From Flexivirga oryzae (GTDB lineage: Bacteria > Actinomycetota > Actinomycetes > Actinomycetales > Dermatophilaceae), in the NCBI RefSeq assembly GCF_014190805.1, contig NZ_JACHVQ010000005.1, positions 62,001-126,000 of the forward strand: a stretch of DNA of 64,000 nucleotides, in the 5' to 3' direction. The translations under genes and the position numbers were made by a program. The notes beneath the pieces are model-generated. The model was not told the origin of the DNA and did no database searches. It saw only the letters and a program-made list of their open reading frames with translations. This document shows positions 9,525 through 20,613 of this stretch, in pieces. Each line of letters begins with the position of its first letter. Positions within the stretch are counted from its first letter, which is position 1.

Positions 9525-10502
9525 GTGTTCTCCCAAGCCCCGTCGCCGGATCTGTCGGCGATCATCCCCATGTGCAACGCGGCACCGACGGTCGGGAAGG
9601 TCGTCGAATCGTTCCTGGACGTCCCGGGCCACCGAGTGGAGGTCGTCGTGGTCGACGACGGCTCGACCGACGACTCGGTCGCGGTCGTGCAGGCGCTCGC
9701 CCGGGACGAGGTGCGCCTCGTCCGGCTCGAGGGCAATCACGGGGCCGGCTACGCGCGCAACGTGGGCTTCGACCAGGCCCACGGGCGTCATGCGATCTTC
9801 TTCGATGCGGATGACGAGTTGCACCCCGAGGTGATCGCGGAAGCGGTCGATGCCCTGGACGCGACCGATGCAGATGTCGCGATGATGCCGTACACCTACC
9901 GCCGCGGCTGGACGTCGGACCACACCGGGATGAACGCGTTCGACGACGTGGTCTGGAAGCACTATCTGCGGGACGAGCGTCGCAGACTCGTCCGGCTGTC
10001 CGACGTGCCGCGGCTGCTGGGCTTCTCCAACTACCCCTGGAACAAGGTGTTGCGCACCGACCGATTCCGTCGAACCGGACTGCGGTTCAGCGAAACCCAG
10101 GTCCACAACGACATCCTGGGGCACTGGATGACCTTGCTCGACGCTCGCTCGATCCTGCTGCTGGACGATCCGGTCTGCACCCACATCGTCGGAGACGGCG
10201 GCGGCAACCTGTCCCACCGGATGGGCCGGGAGCGCCTGGCGCTGTTCGACGCGCTCGACGAGACGTACGACACGCTGGAGCGTCGCCCCGAGCTGCGCAA
10301 CCGATATTCGCACCACTACTGGGATTTCGTGCTGCGGTCGTCCGCCTGGGCGCTGGATCGCCTCGCCCCTGAAGTGGTGGACGCCGGGAGGCAACGCCTG
10401 CAGCAGCATCTGCTGCGCATCAACCTCGCCGATTTCATGCGTATCCGGGAGCGACGGGACCCCTCGCTCGCCGACCGCATCGTCCGTCGCTCGCTCGTCT
10501 GA
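9525..10502 (+). CDS. Family 2 glycosyltransferase
   Basis: A 325-residue GT-A enzyme. The N-terminal region has SAIIPMCNAAPTV, VVVVDDGSTDDS (nucleotide binding) and FFDADDEL (metal/donor DxD). The C-terminal half holds the acceptor-binding region, including an Asn-Asp-Ile segment near HNDILGHW. No membrane segment is evident. GTG at 9525 places the first strand at the normal distance from the start, but the Shine-Dalgarno is poor. It resembles teichoic-acid or capsule-type glycosyltransferases. It is followed 14 bp later by another GT2 gene, so the two are likely cotranscribed. Confidence 0.85.
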   Translation: MFSQAPSPDLSAIIPMCNAAPTVGKVVESFLDVPGHRVEVVVVDDGSTDDSVAVVQALARDEVRLVRLEGNHGAGYARNVGFDQAHGRHAIFFDADDELHPEVIAEAVDALDATDADVAMMPYTYRRGWTSDHTGMNAFDDVVWKHYLRDERRRLVRLSDVPRLLGFSNYPWNKVLRTDRFRRTGLRFSETQVHNDILGHWMTLLDARSILLLDDPVCTHIVGDGGGNLSHRMGRERLALFDALDETYDTLERRPELRNRYSHHYWDFVLRSSAWALDRLAPEVVDAGRQRLQQHLLRINLADFMRIRERRDPSLADRIVRRSLV

Positions 10503-10516
10503 TCGGAAGTACCCGC

Positions 10517-11824
10517 ATGGCAACTGTCAGCATCGTCGTCACCTCGTACAACATCGAGTCCTACATCGAAGAATGCCTCGAAAGCGTTGCGGCGCAGACA
10601 CTCCAGGACATCGAGGTGCTTGTCGTCGACGACGGGTCGAGCGATGGTACGCCCGACAAGATCCGCGAGTTCGCCTCCCGTGACGCACGATTCGTTCCAG
10701 TGCTGTTGCCGGAGAACAGCCCCGGCGGGGTCGCGACCGCCGCGAACGCGGGCCTGGACCGGGCCACCGGGCGCTGGGTCGGCTTCGTGGACGGCGACGA
10801 CTACGTCGAACCGGACATGTTCGAGCGTCTCGTGCGGGCCACCGAGGCTGCTGGAACGGACCTGGCGATGTGCAAGTACCTCGAGGTCGATGACACGACC
10901 GGGCAGCAGAATGAGCCGGCCGACGCGCACCGGTGGGCCGCGCTCGACCGCTCCGGCTACGACCTCGACCCGACGACCCGGCAGCAGTTCCTGCGTTTCG
11001 TCGCCGTGCCGTGGCGCAAGCTCTACCGCCGGTCCTTCCTGGAGGCGGAGTCGATCCGCTTCCCGGTCGGCGACTACTTCTTCGAGGACAACCCGTTCCA
11101 CTGGTTCGCCCTGGTGAGTGCACGGTCGATCGCGGTGGTGCCGACGGTCCTGGCGTACCACCGCGTTGCCCGGTCCGGGCAGACGATGGCGACGGCCGAT
11201 GAGCGGCTGCTGCGCATCTTCGCGCACCACGACACGATCCGTGCGTGGCTGCACGAACGCGGAGTGCTGGAGATCCACCAGGTGACCCTGCTGGCCTGGG
11301 TCATCTCGCAGTTGGAGTGGATCTCGCGTCGGACGCCGGAGGCACTGCGCGACGAGCTGTATGACGCGGTGCGGCCGATCTTCGCGCAGTATCCCCTTGC
11401 GGTCGTCAACCGGTCCCTCGCCGAGGGACACAAGGGCGAGCAGACGCGGCGTCTGTGTCTGCTGATCGCCAGGGACAGCCGCGCCGGCTTCCGCCGGGTG
11501 CTCGCCGGCCGTCCCGCCACTGACAACAAGTTGCGTGTCGGCTGGCACCACCTGCGCAATTCCGGTGTGCGGCAGACGGCCACGATGACCGGCAAGTACG
11601 CGCGGGAGCAGTTGGCTGCCAATGCTCGGCTCCAGGCGGTGACCCGGATCGGCACCTCGAGGGCGAAGGTCAGCAACGCCGATCTGATGTTCGCGCTGGC
11701 GGTGGTGCAACAACGGTTGACCGACCTCGAGGAGGAGGTCGCCGGCCTGGCGGCGGCACCCGGCGGTGCCGCCGCCGGTGACGTCAGTCCTGCAGCAGCG
11801 CAGGAAGCGCCCGCCCTGCGCTGA
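10517..11824 (+). CDS. Family 2 glycosyltransferase with C-terminal extension
   Basis: A 435-residue protein. The GT-A domain covers about residues 1-230, with VSIVVTSYNIESYI, VLVVDDGSSDGT and FVDGDDYVEPDM. The C-terminal 200 residues are basic and helical, ending in a short coiled-coil-like LTDLEEEVAGL and an Ala/Gly tail. This architecture resembles enzymes that build poly(glycosyl phosphate) or capsule chains. It follows the upstream GT2 closely. Its last 41 bp overlap glf on the opposite strand. Confidence 0.85.
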   Translation: MATVSIVVTSYNIESYIEECLESVAAQTLQDIEVLVVDDGSSDGTPDKIREFASRDARFVPVLLPENSPGGVATAANAGLDRATGRWVGFVDGDDYVEPDMFERLVRATEAAGTDLAMCKYLEVDDTTGQQNEPADAHRWAALDRSGYDLDPTTRQQFLRFVAVPWRKLYRRSFLEAESIRFPVGDYFFEDNPFHWFALVSARSIAVVPTVLAYHRVARSGQTMATADERLLRIFAHHDTIRAWLHERGVLEIHQVTLLAWVISQLEWISRRTPEALRDELYDAVRPIFAQYPLAVVNRSLAEGHKGEQTRRLCLLIARDSRAGFRRVLAGRPATDNKLRVGWHHLRNSGVRQTATMTGKYAREQLAANARLQAVTRIGTSRAKVSNADLMFALAVVQQRLTDLEEEVAGLAAAPGGAAAGDVSPAAAQEAPALR

Positions 11825-12923
11825 TCGCGGCGGTGAGCTCGTCGGCCGCGTGCAGCGCATCGGCGATGGTGACATCCATGTCGAGGTACCGGTAGGTGCC
11901 GAGCCGCCCGAGGAACGTGACACGCGGCGCACGCCCGGCCTCGTCGAGGTAGCGGTTCAGCAACGTCTTGTCCCGCGCCATCCGGATCGGGTAGTAGGGG
12001 ATGTCATCGCCCTCCGCCAGCCGGGAGAACTCGCGGAAACACACGGTGTCCTCGTGCTCCTCCCACGGCGCGAAGTGCTTGTGCTCGGAGATGCGGGTGA
12101 ACGGGACGTCGACGTCGCCGTAGTTCATCACCGCGCAGCCCTGGTAGTCGCCGGTGCCGCGGATCTCCTCGAAGTCCAGCGTCCGGTAGCCGAGCCGGCC
12201 GAACCGGTGGTCGAACCACGCATCGAGCGGGCCCGTCCAGATGGTGTGGTCGAAGCGGTCGTGCTCCGCCTCGGTGTATGGCGTGCTCAGTCGTACCTCG
12301 ATCCCCGGGTGGTCCAGGATGGCTTCGACCAGCGCCGTGTAACCGTCCCGCGGGATCGCCTGGTGCGGGTGCGCGAAGTACGAGTCCTGGTAGTTGAACC
12401 GCAGCGGCAGCCGGCGCAACACCGATGCCGGGATTTCGGTCGGGTCCAATCCCCATTGTTTGCAGGTGTATCCGTGGAAGAACGCCTCGTAGAGCTTGCG
12501 CCCCATCATCTTCAGCGCCTGCTCCTCGAAGTTCTGCGGCTCGACGATCGTGCCGTCGGACTGCTCGCCGATGAACTCCTGTGCCTGCGCCGGGGTGAGC
12601 GCGGTGCCGAACAGCTGGTTGATCGTCAGCAGGTTGACCGGCAGCGAGTAGACCCGGCTGCCGACGGTGCTGAACACCCGGTGGTGGTAGGGCTGCATCG
12701 TGCCGAATCGGTTGACATAGCGCCATACCCGCTCGTTGCCGGTGTGGAAGATGTGCGGGCCGTAGCGGTGGATCATGATGCCGGTCGCGGCGTCCCGCTC
12801 GGTGTGGCAGTTGCCCGCGACGTGGCCGCGGGTGTCGTGGACGACCACTCGGTGCCCGGCCTCGGCCAGTTCGCGGGCGACAACGGCGCCCGAGAACCCG
12901 GCGCCGGCGATTCCGATCTGCAT
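11784..12923 (-). CDS. glf: UDP-galactopyranose mutase
   Basis: A 379-residue FAD enzyme that converts UDP-galactopyranose to UDP-galactofuranose, the donor for galactofuranose in cell envelope polymers. The N-terminus IGIAGAGFSGAVVAREL is a Rossmann FAD motif; HRYGPHIFHT and the C-terminal RLGTYRYLDMD are characteristic of the family. ATG at 12923 has AGGAG 5 nt upstream; a longer reading frame upstream lacks a good site. It sits between two GT2 genes, pointing to a galactofuranose-containing surface glycan. The 3' end overlaps the convergent GT2 by 41 bp. Confidence 0.95.
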   Translation of the reverse strand: MQIGIAGAGFSGAVVARELAEAGHRVVVHDTRGHVAGNCHTERDAATGIMIHRYGPHIFHTGNERVWRYVNRFGTMQPYHHRVFSTVGSRVYSLPVNLLTINQLFGTALTPAQAQEFIGEQSDGTIVEPQNFEEQALKMMGRKLYEAFFHGYTCKQWGLDPTEIPASVLRRLPLRFNYQDSYFAHPHQAIPRDGYTALVEAILDHPGIEVRLSTPYTEAEHDRFDHTIWTGPLDAWFDHRFGRLGYRTLDFEEIRGTGDYQGCAVMNYGDVDVPFTRISEHKHFAPWEEHEDTVCFREFSRLAEGDDIPYYPIRMARDKTLLNRYLDEAGRAPRVTFLGRLGTYRYLDMDVTIADALHAADELTAAISAGRALPALLQD

Positions 12924-13013
12924 TTCGCTCCTGAAGTCGATTGTGTTTGTCCCGTTCACTTCGCGCTCCCGCAACGGTTACCGGGGGCGCCTAGCGTCCT
13001 GACCGTGATCGAA

Positions 13014-14027
13014 ATGGGACGACAGTTGAGTCACAGTGGGCACAGCGTGCTGCGCGGGAATGAACGCCGGGAGAAGCTGCGGTGGTCGGTGGTTGTACCG
13101 GCGCATAACTGTGCGCACTTCCTCGGCGAGACGCTCGCCGAGGTGGTCGAGCAGCTCGGTGGCCGCGACGACGCGGAGATCATCGTCGTGGACGACGCGT
13201 CCACCGAGGACGTCGAGGCCGTGGTGCGTGCCGTCGGCGGCGGTGCGGTGCGTTACGAACGCAATGCCCGCAACCTGGGCGCGGTCGCGACCTTCAACCG
13301 CTGCATCGAGCTGTCACGTGGGGAGATCGTGCACATCCTGCACGGCGACGACCTCGTGCTGCCCGGCTTCTACGTCGCGATGGAGATGGCCCTGGAAGGC
13401 AGCCCCGCGCTGACCGCGATGTGCCGCACGCGGCACATCGACGGCGACGGGGCGACCCTGCACGAGACCCGCCGCTACCGGGAAGGGACCGGCATCTGGG
13501 AGGGCGCCTTCGACGCGTTCGCGGTGTCCAACCGGGTGCGTGCTCCCGGCATGGTCGTGCGACGTTCGGCATACGAGACCTTCGGCGGCTTCCGCACCGA
13601 CCTGCCGCACGCCGCGGACTGGGAGCTGTGGACCCGGATGGCGTCGCACGGGCCGGTGATGTTCGTGGACGAGATCCTCGCCGGCTACCGCAAGCACGGC
13701 GGGTCCGACACGGCACACCGGATGGCGACCGGCGAGAACATCCGCGAGCGGGTCACCGCGATCGGTCTGATCAGTGGCCACGTCCCGCCGGCACAGCGCA
13801 GGTCGACGACGCGCAGGGCGCTGGTCTACTCCTTCGTGTATGCCGGGCGCAGCAGCGTCGAGATGGCGAAACAGCGCGAGTGGCGGGTGGCCGGAGCGCA
13901 GGCACGTGAAGCGGTGCGCTGCCTGCTGCGTGCGCCCGGTGGAGTGCCGTGCGACCCGATGACCGACGCCCACGGCGAGCACGCGTCCGTCATACGGTCC
14001 CGGGCAGGGCGATCCATGCGGGTTTGA
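13014..14027 (+). CDS. Family 2 glycosyltransferase
   Basis: A protein of about 337 residues with WSVVVPAHNCAHFL, IIVVDDAST and ILHGDDLVLPG as the GT-A donor-binding motifs, and HAADWELWTRMASHG in the acceptor half. It resembles rhamnosyl/galactosyl transferases acting on envelope polysaccharides, though the sugar cannot be fixed. The start is uncertain: ATG 13014 is given, GTG 13005 is possible, and neither has a strong Shine-Dalgarno. It is divergent from glf, with only about 90 bp between them, which supports a shared envelope role. Confidence 0.8.
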   Translation: MGRQLSHSGHSVLRGNERREKLRWSVVVPAHNCAHFLGETLAEVVEQLGGRDDAEIIVVDDASTEDVEAVVRAVGGGAVRYERNARNLGAVATFNRCIELSRGEIVHILHGDDLVLPGFYVAMEMALEGSPALTAMCRTRHIDGDGATLHETRRYREGTGIWEGAFDAFAVSNRVRAPGMVVRRSAYETFGGFRTDLPHAADWELWTRMASHGPVMFVDEILAGYRKHGGSDTAHRMATGENIRERVTAIGLISGHVPPAQRRSTTRRALVYSFVYAGRSSVEMAKQREWRVAGAQAREAVRCLLRAPGGVPCDPMTDAHGEHASVIRSRAGRSMRV

Positions 14028-14072
14028 GACACTGGGGCGACCGCTTCGGAAGTCCCCCAGGAGAAACCTGCC

Positions 14073-15353
14073 GTGTCCAACACACGCCCGCTGCACGAGC
14101 TGTCCGCCGACGAACTCGCTGTCTTCCGCAAGGAGCAGCAGGCGGCATACGACACGTTGAAGGCCGGGGGGCTCAAGCTCGATCTCACGCGTGGGAAGCC
14201 GTCGGCGGAGCAGCTCGACCTGTCCAACGGGCTGCTCGACCTGCCGACGACCTACCGGGACGCGGCCGGCACCGACACCCGCAACTACGGCGGCCTCTAC
14301 GGCCTCACCGGGTTGCGGCAGATCTTCGCCGACGTGCTGCGGGTGGAGCCCGAGCAGGTCATCGCCGGCGGCAACTCCAGCCTCACGCTGATGAAGGACG
14401 TCCTGACCGACCTGTTGCTCTTCGGCGCCGTCGACTCGACCCGTCCCTGGGTCCAGGAGGAGAAGCGTCGCTTCATCTGCCCCGTCCCCGGCTACGACCG
14501 GCACTTCCTGCTCACCGAGACCCTCGGTTTCGAGCTGGTGACCGTTCCGATGCGCGAGGACGGCCCGGACGCCGACGCCATCGCGCAGCTGGTCGCCGAC
14601 GACCCGACGATCAAGGGCATGTGGATGGTGCCCACCTACGCCAACCCCACCGGGGACGTGTGCAGCCAGGAGGTCGCCGCCAAGCTGGCGTCGATGCCGA
14701 CCGCGGCGCCCGACTTCAAGATCCTGTGGGACAACGCGTATGCCGTGCACCACCTGACTCCGCAGGAGACCAAGAGCGCCGACATCCTGTCGCTGGCCGC
14801 CGCGTCCGGCAACCCGCACCGCCCGGTCATGTTCGCGTCGACCTCGAAGATCACCTTCGCGGGTGCCGGCGTCGCGTTCCTGGCGGCGTCCAAGGAACAG
14901 ATCGAGTGGTTCGTGAAGTACCTGGGCGTCGGGTCGATCGGCCCGGACAAGGTCAACCAGTTGCGGCACATCGAGTTCTTCGGTGACGCCGAGGGTGTCC
15001 TGGCGCACATGGCCAAGCACCGCGAGATCCTGGCGCCGAAGTTCGCCGAGGTGCAGCGCATCCTGAGCGAGCAGCTCGGCGGCCTCGGTGTCGCGAAGTG
15101 GACCGACCCGATCGGCGGCTACTTCGTCAGCGTCGACGTCGTGCCCGGCACCGCCTCCCGGGTGGTGCAGCTGGCCAAGGAGGCCGGCATCGCCCTCACC
15201 GGGGCGGGCGCCGCCTTCCCGCACGGCAACGATCCGGACGACACCAACCTGCGGCTCGCCCCGTCGTTTCCCGTGCTGGAGGAGGTCACGGCAGCGATGG
15301 AGGCGGTGGCCACCTGCATCCTGCTGGCCGCGGCCGAGAAACTCGCGGGATAA
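14073..15353 (+). CDS. Aspartate aminotransferase, type Ic (AspT/AspB-like)
   Basis: A 426-residue PLP enzyme of the class I/II aminotransferase fold, in the branch represented by the corynebacterial aspartate aminotransferase. GNSSLTLMKD, WDNAYAVHH (PLP-ring Asp and Tyr) and the Schiff-base region ASTSKITFAGAG with its lysine are present. It would interconvert aspartate and oxaloacetate with glutamate/2-oxoglutarate. GTG at 14073 follows CAGGAGAAACC. A small hairpin after the stop and the next two genes for PEP synthase control place it in a carbon/nitrogen node around oxaloacetate and PEP, by inference. Confidence 0.88.
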   Translation: MSNTRPLHELSADELAVFRKEQQAAYDTLKAGGLKLDLTRGKPSAEQLDLSNGLLDLPTTYRDAAGTDTRNYGGLYGLTGLRQIFADVLRVEPEQVIAGGNSSLTLMKDVLTDLLLFGAVDSTRPWVQEEKRRFICPVPGYDRHFLLTETLGFELVTVPMREDGPDADAIAQLVADDPTIKGMWMVPTYANPTGDVCSQEVAAKLASMPTAAPDFKILWDNAYAVHHLTPQETKSADILSLAAASGNPHRPVMFASTSKITFAGAGVAFLAASKEQIEWFVKYLGVGSIGPDKVNQLRHIEFFGDAEGVLAHMAKHREILAPKFAEVQRILSEQLGGLGVAKWTDPIGGYFVSVDVVPGTASRVVQLAKEAGIALTGAGAAFPHGNDPDDTNLRLAPSFPVLEEVTAAMEAVATCILLAAAEKLAG

Positions 15354-15398
15354 GCGGATCGTCGCGGGGACGGCCGTCGATGAACGGGCCACGAGTGA

Positions 15399-15422
15399 GC
15401 GAACCCACTCCCGCGGGTTCGC
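15399..15422 (+). terminator. Hairpin after the aminotransferase gene
   Basis: GCGAACCC (15399-15406) pairs with GGGTTCGC (15415-15422), 45 bp after the stop. No T-run follows. Its position argues that the next gene starts at 15446 rather than at the in-frame ATG at 15380. Confidence 0.5.
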
Positions 15423-15445
15423 GGGCGTATGGCAGAGTTCGCCCT

Positions 15446-16300
15446 GTGGATTTCCCGGCTGAAACGCCTGCGACACCGGTCTTCTTCGTGGCCGGTGGTA
15501 CGGGGATTTCTGCGGAAACCCTCGGCAACATGATGCTGCAGCAGTTTCCCAGCGTCCGTTTCGTGCGCGAGAAGCTGCCGTTCATCAAGACGTCCGAGCA
15601 GGCGCACGACGCCGTTGCCCAGATGGACGCGGCCAAGACCGAGGTCGTCACCCCGCTGGTGTTCTCCACCGTCGCGGTGGAGGAGATCCGCGAGATCCTG
15701 TCCGGCACCCAGTGCGCCTTCATCGACCTGTTCGGGTCGCACCTGGACATGGTGGAGCGGGTGTTGCACGTCAACGCCGCGCACAACGCCAGCAGTGCCC
15801 ACGGGGTGCGGGACGTCGGGGAGTACGACGCCCGGATGAAGGCCGTCGAGTTCGCGATCGAGCACGACGACGGCCAGAGCCTGCGCCAGCTCGAGCGTGC
15901 GGATCTGATCATCACCGCACCCTCGCGCTGCGGTAAGACACCCACCACGATGTACCTCGCGCTGCAGTACGGCCTGCGGGTGGCCAACTACCCGCTGGTC
16001 GAGGAGGACTTCGAGACCGGTGGACTGCCGCGGCCCATCGCGCCGTATGTCGACAAGTGCTACGGCCTGCTCTCGACCGCGCACCGCCTGAGCCAGGTCC
16101 GTTCCGAGCGGCGACCCGGGTCGTCCTACGCGACGCTGGCGCAGTGCACCTACGAATTGCGACGTGCCGAGGCGATGTTCCGCGCACACCGCATCCCTTA
16201 CATCAACTCCGCTGCCATGTCGGTGGAGGAGATGGCTGCGACGATCATGCAGACCCTCAAACTGAGCGCCGGACGCACGACGCGCGCTGGAGCACGATGA
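15446..16300 (+). CDS. ppsR: PEP synthase regulatory protein (bifunctional kinase/pyrophosphorylase, DUF299)
   Basis: A protein of about 284 residues in the PSRP/PpsR family, which inactivates PEP synthase by ADP-dependent phosphorylation of a Thr and reactivates it by Pi-dependent removal. The P-loop-like APSRCGKTPT has GKT at residues 163-165. VFFVAGGTGISAETLG matches the conserved N-terminal motif, but the usual Ser-Asp before GTG/GTA is Ala-Gly here. GTG 15446 is the preferred start because a hairpin lies between it and the upstream ATG at 15380. It sits directly ahead of ppsA, its likely target, with a hairpin over its stop codon. Confidence 0.9.
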   Translation: MDFPAETPATPVFFVAGGTGISAETLGNMMLQQFPSVRFVREKLPFIKTSEQAHDAVAQMDAAKTEVVTPLVFSTVAVEEIREILSGTQCAFIDLFGSHLDMVERVLHVNAAHNASSAHGVRDVGEYDARMKAVEFAIEHDDGQSLRQLERADLIITAPSRCGKTPTTMYLALQYGLRVANYPLVEEDFETGGLPRPIAPYVDKCYGLLSTAHRLSQVRSERRPGSSYATLAQCTYELRRAEAMFRAHRIPYINSAAMSVEEMAATIMQTLKLSAGRTTRAGAR

Positions 16301-16317
16301 CGCGAGAGTCGCGTCAT
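16297..16317 (+). other. Hairpin over the ppsR stop codon
   Basis: ATGACGCGA (16297-16305) pairs with TCGCGTCAT (16309-16317) around GAG. It includes the ppsR stop and ends 17 nt before the ppsA ATG. GTCATAC, the window-wide heptamer, overlaps its right arm. It may limit or tune readthrough into ppsA. Confidence 0.55.
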
Positions 16318-16334
16318 ACGAAAGGAATCCCGAC

Positions 16335-18716
<2,382 letters not shown>

Positions 18717-18737
18717 CGCCTGAGCCCTGAGCCCGCC

Positions 18738-18773
18738 GAAGGCGCCCGTCCCGGTCTCGGGAGGGGCGCCTTC
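18738..18773 (+). terminator. Terminator after ppsA
   Basis: GAAGGCGCCC (18738-18747) pairs with GGGCGCCTTC (18764-18773); an inner CCCG/CGGG pair shortens the loop. It begins 22 bp after the ppsA stop. Confidence 0.8.
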
Positions 18774-18824
18774 GCGTTGGTGCGACGGGCTGCGGCGCGG
18801 CGGGATGTCGCGGTGCTGGCCGGT

Positions 18825-19290
18825 GTCCCGAAGTGCCGACGGTCGGTGGTAGGGGACGCGGTATGGCGGGGTTGGTGTCCCGAAGTGCCGACGGTCGGTG
18901 GCGCGGGACGGGTATGGCGGTGCCGGCGTCCCGAAGTGCCGACGGTCGGCGGCTCGGGACGGGTGCGGCGGAATTCGCGTCCCGAAGTGCCGACGGTCGG
19001 TGGTAGGGGACGGGGTTTGGCGGTGCTGGTGTCCCGAAGTGCCGACGGTCGGTGGTAGGGGACGGGATGCCGCGGTGCCGGTGTCCCGAAGTGCCGACGG
19101 TCGGTGGCTCGGGACGTGATGCCGCGGTGCCGGTGTCCCGAAGTGCCGACGGTCGGTGGCTCGGGACGTGATGCCGCGGTGCTGGCGTCCCGAAGTGCCG
19201 ACGGTCGGTGGCCCGGGACGCGATGCCGCGGTGTTGGCGTCCCGAAGTGCCGACGGTCGGTGGTACGGGACGGCACTCCGCACGAGGTCT
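18825..19290. repeat. Tandem array 1: nine units of 51-52 bp
   Basis: Units begin with GTCCCG at 18825, 18877, 18928, 18979, 19031, 19083, 19135, 19187 and 19239. The conserved core is GTCCCGAAGTGCCGAC followed by GGTCGGTGG. Within a unit GTCCCG can pair with CGGGAC and CCGA with TCGG, giving a hairpin of about 33 nt with an internal loop, then an 18-nt variable spacer. The array fills most of the 627 bp between ppsA and the next gene. There are no unique spacers, so it is not CRISPR. It resembles a minisatellite/MIRU-type VNTR. Confidence 0.9.
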
Positions 19291-19343
19291 CGTCATACGA
19301 CCTGACGTCTCGGCATGCGGCCGCGGAGGGTTAAGTTCGACAG

Positions 19344-20561
19344 ATGGCCGCGCTCGACGAATCACCACCGGCGAGCGCAGCCGAACGCCCACTGGATGGC
19401 ACTGCCGCCCTGATGGCGGCGCTCGGCATCATGCTGGTCGCGGCGAACCTGCGGCCCGCGGTCGTCTCCGTCTCACCGCTGATCGACACCATCTCCGACA
19501 GCTTCGGCTTCAGCAGTTCGACGGCGGGCCTGCTGACCACGCTGCCGGTGCTGTTCTTCGGGATCGCCGCGCCGGTGGCTCCACGGCTGGCACACCGCTT
19601 CGGCATCGAGCGCACCATCTTCGCCTCCCTCGCGGTGCTCGTGGCGGGGATCGCGCTGCGGCTCGTGCCGTCGGCGGGCGCCCTCTTCGGCGGATCGGTG
19701 CTGATCGGGGCGGGCATCGGGGTCTGCAACGTGGTGCTGCCGGCGCTGATCAAGCGCGACTTCGCCCACCGCTCCGGCCTGATGACCGGGCTCTACTCGA
19801 TGACGTTGTCCGGCGGCGCCGCCGTCGCGGCCGGGCTGACCGTGCCGATCGACCACGCGCTCGGCGGGGACTGGCGGCTGACCCTGGCCGCCTGGGGTCT
19901 GCTCGTCGTGGTCTCGATGGTGCAGTGGCTGCCGCAGTTGCGGCGGGTGCACACGGTGGACGCGACCAAGCCGTCCAGCGCCGTCTGGCGGGACCGCACG
20001 GCCTGGGCCATCACGATCTACATGGGCTGCCAGTCGCTGATCTTCTACACCTTCGGCGCATGGCTGCCGAAGTTCCTGACCGACGAACGGGGTATGTCGA
20101 CCGGCGCCGCGGGTGCCGTCCTCGCCATCGGCCAGACCGTCGGCCTGAGCTGCTCGCTGCTCGCGCCGATCGTGGCGGGACGTTTCGCCGGCCAGCGTGC
20201 GATCACGTTGGGGTCGCTCGGTTTCAGCATGCTCGGCTTCGTCGGCCTGCTGACCGTCCACGGCTGGTCGGCGCTGTGGGCCGGGATCATCATGATCGGG
20301 CCAGGGTGCGGCATCGGGCTCGCGCTGCTGTTCATGGTGCTGCGCAGCAACTCCGCGGCCCAGGCCGGTCAGGTCTCCGGTATGTCGCAGGCCGTGGGCT
20401 ACGTACTCGCAGCCGCCGGGCCCATCCTGATCGGAGCGGTGCACGACAGCACCGGCTCCTGGACGATCGCGATGTCCGTCCTGGCGTGTGCCGCCATACC
20501 GCAGGGGATCGCGGCACTGCGCGCGGCCAGGGCGGGCCGTATGACGCCCGACCCGACCTGA
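19344..20561 (+). CDS. MFS transporter, CynX/NimT family
   Basis: A 405-residue membrane protein with about 12 hydrophobic segments. The start region GIMLVAANLRPAVVSVSPL is the signature of the cyanate/2-nitroimidazole (CynX/NimT/YeaN) branch of the major facilitators. GVCNVVLPALIKRDF is also typical. The substrate is unknown; members handle small anionic or nitro-aromatic compounds. ATG at 19344 has GGAGGG 15 nt upstream and no better candidate. It stands alone, with the repeat array upstream and an AraC-type regulator 52 bp downstream in the same direction. Confidence 0.85.
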   Translation: MAALDESPPASAAERPLDGTAALMAALGIMLVAANLRPAVVSVSPLIDTISDSFGFSSSTAGLLTTLPVLFFGIAAPVAPRLAHRFGIERTIFASLAVLVAGIALRLVPSAGALFGGSVLIGAGIGVCNVVLPALIKRDFAHRSGLMTGLYSMTLSGGAAVAAGLTVPIDHALGGDWRLTLAAWGLLVVVSMVQWLPQLRRVHTVDATKPSSAVWRDRTAWAITIYMGCQSLIFYTFGAWLPKFLTDERGMSTGAAGAVLAIGQTVGLSCSLLAPIVAGRFAGQRAITLGSLGFSMLGFVGLLTVHGWSALWAGIIMIGPGCGIGLALLFMVLRSNSAAQAGQVSGMSQAVGYVLAAAGPILIGAVHDSTGSWTIAMSVLACAAIPQGIAALRAARAGRMTPDPT

Positions 20562-20613
20562 CCCGGCAAGCGCGATCAAGTCCCTCGGCGCCGTGGTGCG
20601 GCATGCTCATCCC

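Noticed and set aside
15380..15445. Upstream ATG start for ppsR
   Set aside because: It would place a perfect hairpin inside the coding region and add residues with no family match; GTG 15446 gives the usual length.
18825..19290. CRISPR array
   Set aside because: Repeats are contiguous 51-52-bp units whose between-core parts are related to each other, not unique spacers; no cas genes are present. The same applies to arrays 2 and 3.
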